DNA of 64,000 nucleotides, taken from NCBI GenBank assembly GCA_963800505.1, contig CAWDBL010000002.1, positions 1 through 64,000 of the forward strand. The letters run 5' to 3'. Source of the stretch: Fodinibacter sp963800505 (GTDB lineage Bacteria > Actinomycetota > Actinomycetes > Actinomycetales > Dermatophilaceae). Below the pieces are notes generated by a model that saw only the letters and a program-made list of their open reading frames with translations, did no database searches and was not told the DNA's origin. Shown piece after piece: positions 52,832-62,402 of the stretch (positions within the stretch are counted from its first letter, which is position 1; each line of letters opens with the position of its first letter). The position numbers and the translations under genes were made by a program.

Positions 52832-54004
52832 ATGACCACTTCGCCCGCCCCCGCCCCGACCCCCGCACCCGCGGGCGCCTCGGCGTGGGTCAGCATCGAC
52901 CTCGACGCCATCCGCGACAACGTGGCCGAGCTGGCCCGCCGGTCAGGGTCGGCGCAGGTGATGGCGGTCGTCAAGGGCGACGCCTACGGCCACGGCCTGG
53001 TGCCGTCGGCGCGCGCCGCCCTGGCCGGTGGCGCCACCTGGCTCGGGGTGGCCCAGCTCGCCGAGGCGCTCGAGCTGCGCCGGGCCGGCGTCACGGCCCC
53101 GCTGCTCACCTGGCTCTTCCCACCCGGCGGCGACGTCGGCGGCGCCATCGACGCCGACATCGAGGTGACCGTCGGCAGCGACTGGACCCTCGACGCAGTC
53201 ACGGCCGCGGCCCGCGAGCGCGGTCGCCCGGCGCGGGTGCAGGTGAAGGTCGACACCGGGCTGGGGCGCGGCGGCATCCTCACCGACTGGTCGGAGATGG
53301 TCGCGCGGGTCGCGGCCGCGCAGGCGGAGGGTGCGATCGAGGTGACCGGGGTGTGGTCGCACTTCGCGTGGGCCGACGCGCCGCAACACCCGACCGTGCG
53401 CGCCCAGCAGGTGCGGTTCGTCGAGGCGGCCGCCGAGCTCGAGCGGGCCGGGGTGCGCCCGGCGCTGCGCCACCTCGCGAACTCCGCAGCGACGCTCACC
53501 AACCCCTCGGCCCACTTCGACATGGTCCGCCCCGGGCTGGCCGTCTACGGGCTGTCTCCGGTGCCCGACCTCGGTGACCCCGAGCACTTCGGTCTGCGCG
53601 AGGCGATGCGGGTGACCGCCCGGCTCACCCTGGTCAAGCAGGCCCGGGCCGGCCAGGGCGTCAGCTACGGCCACGAGTACGTCACCGAGCGAGACACCGT
53701 GCTCGGCCTGGTGCCGATGGGCTACGCCGACGGCATCCCGAGGTCGGCGGGCGGGCGCGGGCCGTTGCTGGTCGGCGGCCGACGGCTGCCGGTGGCCGGC
53801 CGGGTCTGCATGGACCAGGTCGTCGTCGACCTCGGGCCGCAGTTCGCCGGCGGGGCCGGTGACGAGGTCGTGGTGCTCGGCCGCAGCGCCGATGGCGAGC
53901 CCTCCGCGCAGGACTGGGCGCAGGCCGCGGGCACGATCAACTACGAGATCGTCACCCGGATGGCGCCGCGCCTCCCGCGGGTGCTGCTCGGGGGTGAGGG
54001 CTGA
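52832..54004 (+). CDS. alr: Alanine racemase
   Basis: Provides D-alanine for peptidoglycan. 390 aa, N-terminal TIM barrel with PLP lysine in AVVKGDAYGHG (about residue 49) and C-terminal beta domain with catalytic Tyr in VSYGHEYVT and the MGYADGIPR / VCMDQVVVDLG motifs. The first ~18 residues are Pro/Ala-rich. TAGACT (52816-52821) overlaps the nnrD stop and lies 10 bases before the ATG, so alr may also have its own promoter. Confidence 0.96.
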   Translation: MTTSPAPAPTPAPAGASAWVSIDLDAIRDNVAELARRSGSAQVMAVVKGDAYGHGLVPSARAALAGGATWLGVAQLAEALELRRAGVTAPLLTWLFPPGGDVGGAIDADIEVTVGSDWTLDAVTAAARERGRPARVQVKVDTGLGRGGILTDWSEMVARVAAAQAEGAIEVTGVWSHFAWADAPQHPTVRAQQVRFVEAAAELERAGVRPALRHLANSAATLTNPSAHFDMVRPGLAVYGLSPVPDLGDPEHFGLREAMRVTARLTLVKQARAGQGVSYGHEYVTERDTVLGLVPMGYADGIPRSAGGRGPLLVGGRRLPVAGRVCMDQVVVDLGPQFAGGAGDEVVVLGRSADGEPSAQDWAQAAGTINYEIVTRMAPRLPRVLLGGEG

Positions 54005-55158
54005 TGGCGCTCGGCCCGTTCGGCTCCGCCGCCAGTGCGGTCGGTGAGCGGGTGGTGCGGGCGCGTGCCGGCTTCCGCTCGGTCGACGCCCCCGACGGCT
54101 GGTCGCACACGCCCATGGAGTCTCTGTGGGTCTCCGCCGACGACGGCGTGGCCCTGCACGTCGAGATCGACGCGCCCGACACCTCCAGCCTCAGTCGGCG
54201 CCACCTTGCCGGGCGGATGCCCACCGTGGTGCTCGTGCACGGGTTCAGCCTCAACATGCAGTGCTGGGTGCTGCAGCGCCGGGCGCTCATCCACTCCGGC
54301 TTCCGGGTCGTCACCTACGACCAGCGCGGGCACGGCCGCTCGGGCCAGCCGGCGCTCGAGAACTGCACCGTCGCCCAGCTCGGCCGCGACCTCGCCGCCG
54401 TCATGGACGCCACCTGCACCAGCGGCCCGGTCGTGCTCGTCGGGCACTCGATGGGCGGCATGACGGTGATGTCGTATGCCGGGCAGCACCCCGACGTCGT
54501 GCGCGACCGGGTGCTGGCGGTCGCGCTCATCGCGACCAGCCCCGGTGGCGCCGAGATGACCGAGTTCGGCCTGGGTGCCACGGTGGGCAAGGTCGTGGGC
54601 TCGTTCGGTCCGGGCGTGCTGACCCGGATGTCGCGGCACGCGGGGCCGATCGGCGCCCTGCGCAAGATGGGCCGCGGCGTGCAGGATGCCGTGGTGCAGC
54701 GCTGGGCGTTCGACTCCCCGGTGAGCCCCGAGCTCGTGCAGATGGTCGGCGACATGATCTTCTCGACGTCCTTCGACGTCATGGCGGCGTTCCTGCCCGA
54801 CTTCGACGTGCTCGACATCAGCGAGGACCTCGCACCGCTCGTCGGCATCGAGACCCTGGTGATGAACGGCGCCGGCGACCTGGTCACCCCGCCCTCGCAC
54901 AGCGAGGAGATCGTGCGTCGCATCCCCGGCGCCGAGCACGTGGTGGTCGAGGATGCCGGGCACATCCTCATGCTCGAGCACCCCCAGCTGGTCACCCAGC
55001 AGCTGCTCATGCTCATCGCCCGCGCCCAGCGGGCCGTCGCCGAGGGGGTGCCGGTGAGCAGCAAGCCGCGGGTGCGCCGCACGGTGCAGGACATCTCCAA
55101 GAAGCGCCAGGTGGCGCGCGCCCGCGCCGGCCGGGGCGGGCAGGAGGCCGTGTCGTGA
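54004..55158 (+). CDS. Alpha/beta-hydrolase
   Basis: 384 aa. VVLVHGFSLNMQCWVLQ (oxyanion hole), VVTYDQRGHGRSGQ, nucleophile elbow VGHSMGGMTVM (Ser), MNGAGDLVTPPSHSEEI (Asp) and VVEDAGHILMLEHP (His) give a complete catalytic triad. Basic C-terminal tail. It starts on the last base of alr and its stop overlaps tsaE, so it belongs to the alr-tsa operon; an alpha/beta hydrolase between alr and tsaE is usual in actinobacteria. Substrate unknown; lipase/esterase-like. Confidence 0.9.
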   Translation: MALGPFGSAASAVGERVVRARAGFRSVDAPDGWSHTPMESLWVSADDGVALHVEIDAPDTSSLSRRHLAGRMPTVVLVHGFSLNMQCWVLQRRALIHSGFRVVTYDQRGHGRSGQPALENCTVAQLGRDLAAVMDATCTSGPVVLVGHSMGGMTVMSYAGQHPDVVRDRVLAVALIATSPGGAEMTEFGLGATVGKVVGSFGPGVLTRMSRHAGPIGALRKMGRGVQDAVVQRWAFDSPVSPELVQMVGDMIFSTSFDVMAAFLPDFDVLDISEDLAPLVGIETLVMNGAGDLVTPPSHSEEIVRRIPGAEHVVVEDAGHILMLEHPQLVTQQLLMLIARAQRAVAEGVPVSSKPRVRRTVQDISKKRQVARARAGRGGQEAVS

Positions 55159-55649
55159 GCGGGCGCCGGGTCGTGCTGCCCGGGGTCGACGACACCCGGG
55201 CCCTGGGGCGGGTGCTGGGGGCGCTGCTGGGCGCCGGTGACCTCGTCGTGCTCACCGGGGGCCTCGGTGCCGGCAAGACCACCCTGACCCAGGGCATCGG
55301 CGAGGGCCTCGGGGTGCGGGGGCCGGTCACCTCGCCGACCTTCGTCATCGCCCGGGTGCATCCCTCGACGGTGAATGGCCCGGCGCTCGTGCACGTCGAC
55401 GCCTACCGGCTCGGCGGGGCGCTCGAGCTCGACGACCTCGACCTCGACGCCTCGGTCGACGAGAGCGTCACGGTGGTCGAGTGGGGCCACGGCCTGGCCG
55501 AGGACCTCAGCGAGGACCGCCTCGAGGTCGTGCTCGACGTCGACATCACCACCGAGGAGCGCACCGCGACGGTCACCGGCGTCGGCGGTCGCTGGAGCGG
55601 CGCGGCCGCGGATGCCTTGCTGGTCACGTTGGGCGGTGTGCCGTGCTGA
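55155..55649 (+). CDS. tsaE: tRNA t6A ATPase TsaE
   Basis: 164 aa. P-loop GGLGAGKTTLTQGIGEGLG at residues 35-53, TSPTFVIARVH switch, LVHVDAYRLGG and VVEWGHGL (the family's E-W-x-x). ATPase that cycles the TsaB-TsaD complex in N6-threonylcarbamoyladenosine synthesis on tRNAs reading ANN codons. GTG at 55155 overlaps the hydrolase stop; the longer open frame is out of register with the family start. Confidence 0.94.
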   Translation: MSGRRVVLPGVDDTRALGRVLGALLGAGDLVVLTGGLGAGKTTLTQGIGEGLGVRGPVTSPTFVIARVHPSTVNGPALVHVDAYRLGGALELDDLDLDASVDESVTVVEWGHGLAEDLSEDRLEVVLDVDITTEERTATVTGVGGRWSGAAADALLVTLGGVPC

Positions 55650-56311
55650 CCCTGGCGATCGACACGTCGACCTCGGCCATCGGCGTCGCCGTGCTCGCGC
55701 CCGGTGCCGACCCTGTCGTCGGTGTCGCGGTCGACGCCCGGGCGCACACCGAGAAGCTGGCGCCGCTCGTGCGCGACACTCTCGCCGCTGCCGGCGCGAC
55801 ACCGGCCGACCTCACCGACATCGCCGTCGGCACCGGTCCCGGGCCGTTCACCGGCCTGCGGGTCGGCCTGGTCACCGCGCTCACGCTGGGCCACGCGCTC
55901 GGCATCCCGGTGCACGGCGTGTGCAGCCTCGACGCGCTCGCCGAGCAGGCGCTGGCCGCCGTCACCGACGGCGTCGACGAGGTGCTCGTCGCCACCGACG
56001 CGCGGCGCAAGGAGGTCTACTGGGCGCGCTACGGCCGGGGCGCCGACGGGGCTATGGCCCTGACCGAGCCCGCCGTCGACCGCCCCGCGGAGGTTGACGA
56101 TGCCGTGCGCGCGCTGCCCACCGTGGGCCGGGGCCCGGTGCTGTACCCCGACCTCTTCCCCCACGGCCTCGGCGGCCCGCTCGACGTCGACCCGTGGTGG
56201 CTGGGGCACGTCGCCCTGCGCCGGATCGCTGCGGGCGAGCCGATGCCGGTCGAGCCGCTCTACCTGCGCCGTCCCGATGCCCTGACGACGGCCGAACGAG
56301 GTCGGTCGTGA
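55643..56311 (+). CDS. tsaB: TsaB, t6A complex scaffold
   Basis: 222 aa, inactive ASKHA paralogue of TsaD. LTLAIDTSTSAIGVAVL start and VGTGPGPFTGLRVGLVTALTLG are the hallmark motifs. GTG at 55643 lies inside the last codons of tsaE (7-base overlap), and its TGA overlaps the rimI GTG. Confidence 0.94.
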   Translation: MLTLAIDTSTSAIGVAVLAPGADPVVGVAVDARAHTEKLAPLVRDTLAAAGATPADLTDIAVGTGPGPFTGLRVGLVTALTLGHALGIPVHGVCSLDALAEQALAAVTDGVDEVLVATDARRKEVYWARYGRGADGAMALTEPAVDRPAEVDDAVRALPTVGRGPVLYPDLFPHGLGGPLDVDPWWLGHVALRRIAAGEPMPVEPLYLRRPDALTTAERGRS

Positions 56312-56787
56312 CCGTGTCGGCACCGACGCTGCGCGAGGTGCGCTGGACCGACCTCCAGGCCCTGGCGGTGCTCGAGCGCGACCTGTTCGCGCACGACGCG
56401 TGGTCCGAGCCCACGTGGTGGGCCGAGCTCGCCGGCCGGCCGCGGCGCGACTACGTCGTGCTCACCGACGCCGACGGCCTCCTCGGCTATGCCGGGCTCG
56501 ACCACGGCGGCGACGTCGTCGACGTGATGACCGTCGCCGTGGCACCGCGGGCGCAGGGCCGCGGCATCGGCGCACGGCTGCTCGACGAGCTGGAGCGACG
56601 GGCGCGGTCCCGTGGGGCGGCATCCGTGATGCTCGAGGTGCGCGCCGACAACGCCGCGGCGCTCAGCCTCTACGAGCGCGCCGGCTATGCCGTGCTCAGC
56701 ACCCGTCGGCGCTACTACCAGCCGGGCGATGTCGACGCCCTGGTCATGCGAAAGCTGTTGCCACAGAGGGGGCCTGACGATGACTGA
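56308..56787 (+). CDS. rimI: Ribosomal-protein S18 alanine N-acetyltransferase-like GNAT
   Basis: 159 aa GNAT acetyltransferase. DVMTVAVAPRAQGRGIGARLLDEL is the acetyl-CoA pyrophosphate loop (Q/R-x-x-G-x-G/A pattern), followed by LEVRADNAAALSLYERAGYAV. Name rests on the tsaB-rimI-tsaD order and family fit. GTG start overlaps tsaB; its last bases overlap the tsaD ATG by 8. Confidence 0.9.
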   Translation: MTVSAPTLREVRWTDLQALAVLERDLFAHDAWSEPTWWAELAGRPRRDYVVLTDADGLLGYAGLDHGGDVVDVMTVAVAPRAQGRGIGARLLDELERRARSRGAASVMLEVRADNAAALSLYERAGYAVLSTRRRYYQPGDVDALVMRKLLPQRGPDDD

Positions 56788-57823
56788 TGCACCCCTGGTG
56801 CTGGGCATCGAGACGTCGTGCGACGAGACCGGTGTCGGCATCGTGCGTGGTGAGACGCTGCTCGTCGACGCCATCGCCAGCAGCGTCGACGAGCACGCCC
56901 GTTTCGGCGGTGTCGTGCCCGAGGTCGCCAGCCGAGCCCACCTCGAGGCCATGGTCCCCACCATCGAACGTGCCTGTGCCACAGCGGGAGTCACGCTGCG
57001 CGACGTGGATGCCGTTGCCGTGACCTCCGGGCCGGGCCTCGCCGGTGCGCTCATGGTCGGGGTCGCCTCGGCGAAGGCGCTGTCGCTCGCCCTCGGGGTG
57101 CCGCTCTACGGCGTCAACCACCTGGCCAGCCACGTGGCCGTCGACATCGTCGAGCACGGCCCGCTGCCCGAGCCGGTGCTCGCGATGCTCGTCTCCGGCG
57201 GGCACTCCTCACTGCTGCTCGTGCCCGACGTGACGCACGACGTTCGCAGCCTCGGCTCGACCATCGACGACGCCGCTGGTGAGGCGTTCGACAAGGTGGC
57301 CCGCGTGCTCGGGCTTCCCTTCCCCGGCGGTCCGCACATCGACCGGGCGGCGCGGGAGGGCTCCATCACCATCGACTTCCCGCGCGGGCTCACCACCGGC
57401 CGCGACATGGAGCGGCACCGCTTCGACTTCTCGTTCTCCGGGCTGAAGACCGCCGTGTCGCGGTGGGTGCAGGCCCGCGAGGCGGCGGGGGAGCCGGTGC
57501 CGGTCGCCGACGTCGCGGCGAGCTTCCAGGAGGCCGTCACCGACGTGCTGACCCGCAAGGCGGTGCTGGCCTGCCGCGAGCACGGCGTCGGCCACCTGCA
57601 GATCGGCGGTGGCGTGGCCGCCAACTCGCGGCTGCGGACGATGGCGCAGGAGCGGTGCGACGCGGCCGGCATCCAGCTGCGGGTGCCGCGGCCGGGGCTC
57701 TGCACCGACAACGGCGCGATGGTGGCGGCGCTCGGGGCGCAGATGGTGCTCAAGGGGCGGGCACCCTCCGACCTCGCCCTGCCGGCCGACTCCTCGATGC
57801 CGGTCACCGAGGTCCAGGCCTAG
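56780..57823 (+). CDS. tsaD: tRNA threonylcarbamoyltransferase TsaD
   Basis: 347 aa. VLGIETSCDETGVGIV start, NHLASHVAVDI (metal-binding His pair), LVSGGHSSLLLV, GEAFDKVARVLGLPFPGG and LQIGGGVAANSRLR, then GLCTDNGAMVAALG are all conserved. Final enzyme of t6A synthesis, transferring threonylcarbamoyl from the adenylate to A37. Convergent with the GH3 gene; stops overlap by 4 bases. Confidence 0.97.
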   Translation: MTDAPLVLGIETSCDETGVGIVRGETLLVDAIASSVDEHARFGGVVPEVASRAHLEAMVPTIERACATAGVTLRDVDAVAVTSGPGLAGALMVGVASAKALSLALGVPLYGVNHLASHVAVDIVEHGPLPEPVLAMLVSGGHSSLLLVPDVTHDVRSLGSTIDDAAGEAFDKVARVLGLPFPGGPHIDRAAREGSITIDFPRGLTTGRDMERHRFDFSFSGLKTAVSRWVQAREAAGEPVPVADVAASFQEAVTDVLTRKAVLACREHGVGHLQIGGGVAANSRLRTMAQERCDAAGIQLRVPRPGLCTDNGAMVAALGAQMVLKGRAPSDLALPADSSMPVTEVQA

Positions 57824-59109
57824 CGCGTGGAGCAGGGGAGCAGGCCCATCCGCTCCTTGAGGCTGACCACCCGCTGCACCGACGCCTGCACCTTCGCGGC
57901 GAAGGCGGGGTCGTCGGCCGCCTCGGCCTTGACCGCCGCGATCATCGCGGGCGCGCTCGACGCCCGGCCGGTGAGCACGATGTCGCCGCCGGCGTCGATG
58001 AAGCGCACCGCCCGCTGAGGGGCTGGGGTGCTGCGGACCGCCTGGGCGTTGACGTCGTCGGTGATGACGACGCCGTCGTACCCGAGCTGGCCGCGCAGCA
58101 GGTCGGTGACGATGGGTCCGGAGAACATCGCCGGCACCTTCGGGTCGAGCTTGGTGTAGCGCGCCGAGCCGACCATGACCAGGCCGGCACCGGCCTCGAC
58201 GCCCGCGGCAAAGGGCTGCAGGTAGGGGTCGTTGGTGTCGGTGACGTCGTCGGTGATGCCGGTGCTGCTGAAGTCGGTGTTGCTGCGGATGCGCCCCAGC
58301 CCGGGGAAGTGCTTGACCGTTCCCTCGACGCCGCCGGCCAGCATCCCCTTGAGGAACGCGGCCGAGGCGCGCTCCACCGTCTCGGGGTCCGACCCGTACT
58401 GCCGCCCGTAGCGCCCGATCGGCTCGTTGGCGCGGCCGATGTCGCTGGGCACCGTGTCGGTGACCGGTGCGAGGTTGACGTTGACACCGGCGGCCTTGAG
58501 CTCGCGTGCCCACCCGGTGGCGGCCCGGGTGAGCGCACCTGACGACATCGTGGCCTGCTTCTTGGCCGAGGGAGGTCGGGTGAACCCGTCGCCTCGCAGC
58601 TGGTGCACCTCGCCGCCCTCCTGGTCGGCGGCGATGAGCAGCCCGACGTCACCGGTGCTCTTGCCCGACACCAGGCCCTGCAGGTGCTCGGAGGTGCGGT
58701 TGACCTTGGCTGCGCCGTCCCACCCGCCCAGGTAGATGACGTTCCCGACGTGCGAGCTTCGCACCAGGCGGTCGAGCGAGCCGAGCGAGGCGTTGGCGTC
58801 GAAGCCGACCATGAACAGCTGCCCCAGCTGCTGCGATGCCGAGAGCGACTCGACGGTCGAGGTGACGCAGGCCGCCGCTGGGTCCGGGCTGGCCGAGGGG
58901 GATGCCGTGCTCCGCGTCGCGCTCGGGGTCGCCGTCGCGCCGGCCGGCGAGGAGGGCGCTGGCACCGGCGGGCTCGAAGCGCCCGGCACGCTCGACGTTC
59001 GCGGCCCGGCCGGGTCACCCGCGCACCCCGCGAGCGCCAGCGTCACCACGGCGGTGGTGGTGACGGCCAGGCGGCGGATCGGGCGCGGTCGAGGCTGCGC
59101 GGAGGGCAT
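57820..59109 (-). CDS. GH3 beta-N-acetylhexosaminidase-like lipoprotein
   Basis: 429 aa. Lipobox LAGC with Cys29, then a ~50-residue Ser/Pro/Ala linker and a glycoside hydrolase family 3 barrel. QLGQLFMVGFD start, IAADQEGGEVHQL, TVKHFPGLGRI (NagZ-type KH(F/S)PG motif) and GVVITDDVNAQAV with the nucleophile Asp. It would trim GlcNAc from cell-wall fragments outside the membrane. ATG at 59109 follows TACCGT by 6 bases on its strand, giving a leaderless start; the 8-codon longer frame overlaps that box. Confidence 0.9.
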   Translation of the reverse strand: MPSAQPRPRPIRRLAVTTTAVVTLALAGCAGDPAGPRTSSVPGASSPPVPAPSSPAGATATPSATRSTASPSASPDPAAACVTSTVESLSASQQLGQLFMVGFDANASLGSLDRLVRSSHVGNVIYLGGWDGAAKVNRTSEHLQGLVSGKSTGDVGLLIAADQEGGEVHQLRGDGFTRPPSAKKQATMSSGALTRAATGWARELKAAGVNVNLAPVTDTVPSDIGRANEPIGRYGRQYGSDPETVERASAAFLKGMLAGGVEGTVKHFPGLGRIRSNTDFSSTGITDDVTDTNDPYLQPFAAGVEAGAGLVMVGSARYTKLDPKVPAMFSGPIVTDLLRGQLGYDGVVITDDVNAQAVRSTPAPQRAVRFIDAGGDIVLTGRASSAPAMIAAVKAEAADDPAFAAKVQASVQRVVSLKERMGLLPCSTR

Positions 59110-59115
59110 TCGACG

Positions 59116-59121
59116 ACGGTA
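59116..59121 (-). promoter_or_regulatory. -10 box TACCGT for GH3 gene
   Basis: Minus-strand hexamer 6 bases before the ATG at 59109. Confidence 0.4.
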
Positions 59122-59173
59122 CGCGACCGTCACGGCGGGACTGCACTCGCGACGGGACGTGGCCCCGGGCCGG

Positions 59174-62100
59174 TCAGGGCGCAGGCCGGGGTGCCAGCTG
59201 ACCGTCCAGCCAGGTGATGCGCTGCTGCAGCCAGCCCTGCAGGTAGTCGACCTCGGCGGGCCAGCTGCCCTTCACGACCTGGCCGGCCCAGATCTTCTGG
59301 GTGATGTCCCAGGTGGCGAAGTTCGCCTCGGCCGACCGGGTGACGAGGGCGCGCTGCGTCGGGAGGTAGTCGTCGACCGTCGTGCGCAGCGCCGGCTCCA
59401 CGACCGCCCACCGGGCCGCCACCGCCGCCACGAAGGTGGGGTCCTCCATCAGGCGGTTGTACCAGTTCACCTCGCTCTGACCGATGCCGGGCCCCAAGGG
59501 GTAGCGCAGCAGCCAGGTGTCGGTGCGGACCTTGTCGCCGGCCGAGATGTAGTCGCCCATGCTGATGTCGTAGTCCCACATCGGTCCCATGAACAGCTTG
59601 CCCTGGTCGCCGGGGGCCGGGTCGGTGTCGCGTGTCTTGTACATGTTGACGCTGGTCCGGAACACGGCGTCGAGGGGCTTGGTCACCTCGTGCGCGATGT
59701 AGTAGTCGACTGCCGACGCCTCGTCAATGTACTGGCGCCACCCGGTGTCGGGGTCGGCGAAGCCGGGGCTGAACAGCACGTCGTCGACGGTGTCGAGGTA
59801 GTCGTCGATCCAGGAGACCTGCGCCGGGGTGATTCCCGAGCCGTCGGCCTCGTCCTGGGGCTCGCTGATGCCCACCCAACCCCGGATGCCCGCCGGACCC
59901 ACCTGCACGTTGTGGTCGGCGCTGCGCCGGAAGTCCCACTCCAAGAGGTAGCCGCCGGTCACCTGCGGTGGTGCGTCGTTGACGCCGCTCGGGGTGTTCT
60001 TCAGGGCGGTGATGTCGACGCGGTTGGTCGCGATGCCCACCCGCTCGATGAGGCTGTAGGACCCCTGGTAGCGCCCGTTGAGGTAGAAGTCGACCGGGAC
60101 CTGCTTCGGGGTCCAGGCCAGGTTGGTCAGGTCGCGGCCGATGTCCATGGCGATCCCGGTGCGTAGCAACGACCTGTCGAAGTGGTTGGCCAGCAACGCC
60201 CACTTCTTGCTGGACCCCATTCCGCACAGGTCGGCCTTCTTGTCGAGGGTGAAGCTGTACGGCTTCTTCGCGAAGTTCCACGTCGAGTTGCCCCGGCCGC
60301 GCGCCTTCAGCAGGGCCTGGGTCACCGCGGCGTTCCCGCACGGCGCCCTCGAGTCACCGGGCACGATGGTCAGGCGACCCTCGAGATAGGTCGTTCGCGA
60401 CAGGATGGGCGAGGCCTCGTTCGTGTCGAGGTGGACGGTCGCGAGCCCGGTGCCCTTCGTCGGGCGGCTCGCGGGCGCGTGCTCGACCAGGTCGCTCAGG
60501 GTGAACGAGCCGCCGGAGCCGGTGACCGCGCGATAGGCGTGCGTCACGGCGAGGGGGGCATCGTCGCGCAGGACTGCCACACCGCGGGCGTCGGCGATCG
60601 CCGTGCCGATCGGGCGCCACGACGCCTGCCGTACCTCGTCGGTCATCGAGGTGACGATGGACCGCACCTGGATGGTGACCGTCGTCCCTGCTGCAGCCGC
60701 GCCGAAGTCGGCCGACCAGGTGGTCTGCTGTCCCACGTCGGCCACCGCGAGCCGTCCGGTCACCGGGTTCGCGACGACGGTGCTCGGAGTGGTGCTGACG
60801 TTGCCTGCGGCATCCACCGTGAACACGCTGTACGAGTAGACCGTGCCGCTCGTCAGGCCGGAGTCCATCACGGTGGTCGCGGTGGGGGTGGCCAGCGGCA
60901 CCGACGTCCCGTCCGTCGAGGATGCCGGTGGCGTGCTGCCCTCGGCCCGGCGCACGACCACCCCGGCCAGCTCCGGGTCGGCGGGGTTGACCCAGCCCAG
61001 CTCGACGCTGGTGCCGGCCCGGTCCAGGAGGTCCAGCGCCGAGACCCTCGCGGGCGGGTTGGTGTCGGGGACCCAGCCGAACACGTCGACGACGATGTCG
61101 GTGGCCGCCGTGGTGCGGATCGAGAGCCGGCCGTCGGCGCCGAGCGTCGCCATGGCGGAGTTGGAGATGGGGCGCCCGTCGGGGTAGTTCACGCTCGAGG
61201 TACCCGGCCGGGTCGTCCCGGCGGGGAAGGCGGTCGCGTAGCCGGCCCCGGTGGCGTTGACGGTGGTGATGTTGACGAAGGCGGCATCGGCGTCTCCGGC
61301 CACCCCGTTGACACCACCGACCTGGATGGTGACGGTGCCGCCCGCGGCCACCTTGCCGACCGGAGCTCCCTTGCCGGTGCGGGTGTCGAGCACCCGCGAC
61401 GGCACGAGCGGGGTGAAGACCGAGCCCGTGGGGAAGTAGCCCGTGACGTCGACGACGAGGTCGGCCGTCGCCGTGCCGTAGAGCGAGATCTGGCCACCGG
61501 CGCCCACCTTGGCCACGACGAACCCCGCCCTGGTCTGCCCGGCGGAGTAGTTGACGTTCGACGCCAGCGGGACCGTCCCGCCCGTCGGGTACACGGTGAG
61601 GTAACCGCGGACGCGGGGCTTGACGACCGTGACGTTCAGCAGAACGGCGCGAACGCCGGTCGCAGGCACGCCCCCGTGCCCGGCCACCTGCAGCACGACC
61701 GACCTGCGCCCGGTCACCGGTGCCCGCGCAGCGCCCAGGCCGGTCCGGGTGTCCATGACGCGAGCCGGGGTGGTCGCCACGAGGTCGGAACCGGTCGGGA
61801 ACCAGCCGAGGACGTCGAGCACCACGTGGGTCGTCGCATGGACGTAGACCGTGACCCGGCCGCCGCTGCCGACCCTGACGATGGTGGAGTTGGCGGTGAC
61901 CTCCCCGGCGAGGAAGTTCAGGGTCGAGGTGCCGGGGCGGGTGCCACCGGGGTGGACGGTGACGTACCCGGCACTGGCCGGTGCGGCCACCGTGACGTTG
62001 AGGGCGACCGCTGCCACCCCCGACGACGGGATGCCGCCCCGCCCGGTCACCTGGACCGTGATGCTGCCCCGGGCCACGATCCGGCCGGTGGGCGCGCCGA

Positions 62101-62269
62101 CGCCGGTACGGGTGTCGAGCAGCCTCGTCGGGCTCGTGGGTGCGTACCCGCTGCCGGTGACGGCGGCCCGTGCGGTGGTCGAGGTCGCCACCACGGTGCC
62201 GGTGCAGAGCAGGAGGGCGAGGAGAGCAGCCAGGAGAGCACCGGAGCGAGTCCGCCAGAAGATGATCAC
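59174..62269 (-). CDS. Secreted CotH-domain surface protein with triple beta repeats
   Basis: About 1031 aa. Signal peptide (RSGALLAALLALLLCTGTVVATSTTARA). Three ~120-residue repeats, each starting P-x-R-(L/V)-(L/M)-DTRTG (near residues 49, 173 and 293) and ending in DVxVDVxGYFPTGS-like sequence; these occur in actinobacterial surface proteins. A fibronectin-III-like domain follows (about 415-510), then a CotH-type kinase-like domain (about 620-1000: ARGRGNSTWNFAKKPYSF, WALLANHFDRSLLR, GPMWDYDISMGD). CotH proteins phosphorylate spore-coat or surface proteins. GTG at 62269 is the likely start, but GTG at 62293 is possible. Confidence 0.85.
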   Translation of the reverse strand: MIIFWRTRSGALLAALLALLLCTGTVVATSTTARAAVTGSGYAPTSPTRLLDTRTGVGAPTGRIVARGSITVQVTGRGGIPSSGVAAVALNVTVAAPASAGYVTVHPGGTRPGTSTLNFLAGEVTANSTIVRVGSGGRVTVYVHATTHVVLDVLGWFPTGSDLVATTPARVMDTRTGLGAARAPVTGRRSVVLQVAGHGGVPATGVRAVLLNVTVVKPRVRGYLTVYPTGGTVPLASNVNYSAGQTRAGFVVAKVGAGGQISLYGTATADLVVDVTGYFPTGSVFTPLVPSRVLDTRTGKGAPVGKVAAGGTVTIQVGGVNGVAGDADAAFVNITTVNATGAGYATAFPAGTTRPGTSSVNYPDGRPISNSAMATLGADGRLSIRTTAATDIVVDVFGWVPDTNPPARVSALDLLDRAGTSVELGWVNPADPELAGVVVRRAEGSTPPASSTDGTSVPLATPTATTVMDSGLTSGTVYSYSVFTVDAAGNVSTTPSTVVANPVTGRLAVADVGQQTTWSADFGAAAAGTTVTIQVRSIVTSMTDEVRQASWRPIGTAIADARGVAVLRDDAPLAVTHAYRAVTGSGGSFTLSDLVEHAPASRPTKGTGLATVHLDTNEASPILSRTTYLEGRLTIVPGDSRAPCGNAAVTQALLKARGRGNSTWNFAKKPYSFTLDKKADLCGMGSSKKWALLANHFDRSLLRTGIAMDIGRDLTNLAWTPKQVPVDFYLNGRYQGSYSLIERVGIATNRVDITALKNTPSGVNDAPPQVTGGYLLEWDFRRSADHNVQVGPAGIRGWVGISEPQDEADGSGITPAQVSWIDDYLDTVDDVLFSPGFADPDTGWRQYIDEASAVDYYIAHEVTKPLDAVFRTSVNMYKTRDTDPAPGDQGKLFMGPMWDYDISMGDYISAGDKVRTDTWLLRYPLGPGIGQSEVNWYNRLMEDPTFVAAVAARWAVVEPALRTTVDDYLPTQRALVTRSAEANFATWDITQKIWAGQVVKGSWPAEVDYLQGWLQQRITWLDGQLAPRPAP

Positions 62270-62396
62270 GGGTTCCGCGATTCGACTCGGCACCGATCCC
62301 CAGCGAACCGGTGATGAGGCCACGGTATGCCCCAGGGGCGACCCGGAGCACCCACGGCCCGAGGCGTGGCCGACGTCACACGGCAACGGCATCCGA

Positions 62397-62402
62397 CACA
62401 AT
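62397..62402 (+). promoter_or_regulatory. -10 box CACAAT for nucleoside hydrolase
   Basis: Ends 7 bases before the ATG at 62410; leaderless start predicted. Confidence 0.4.
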
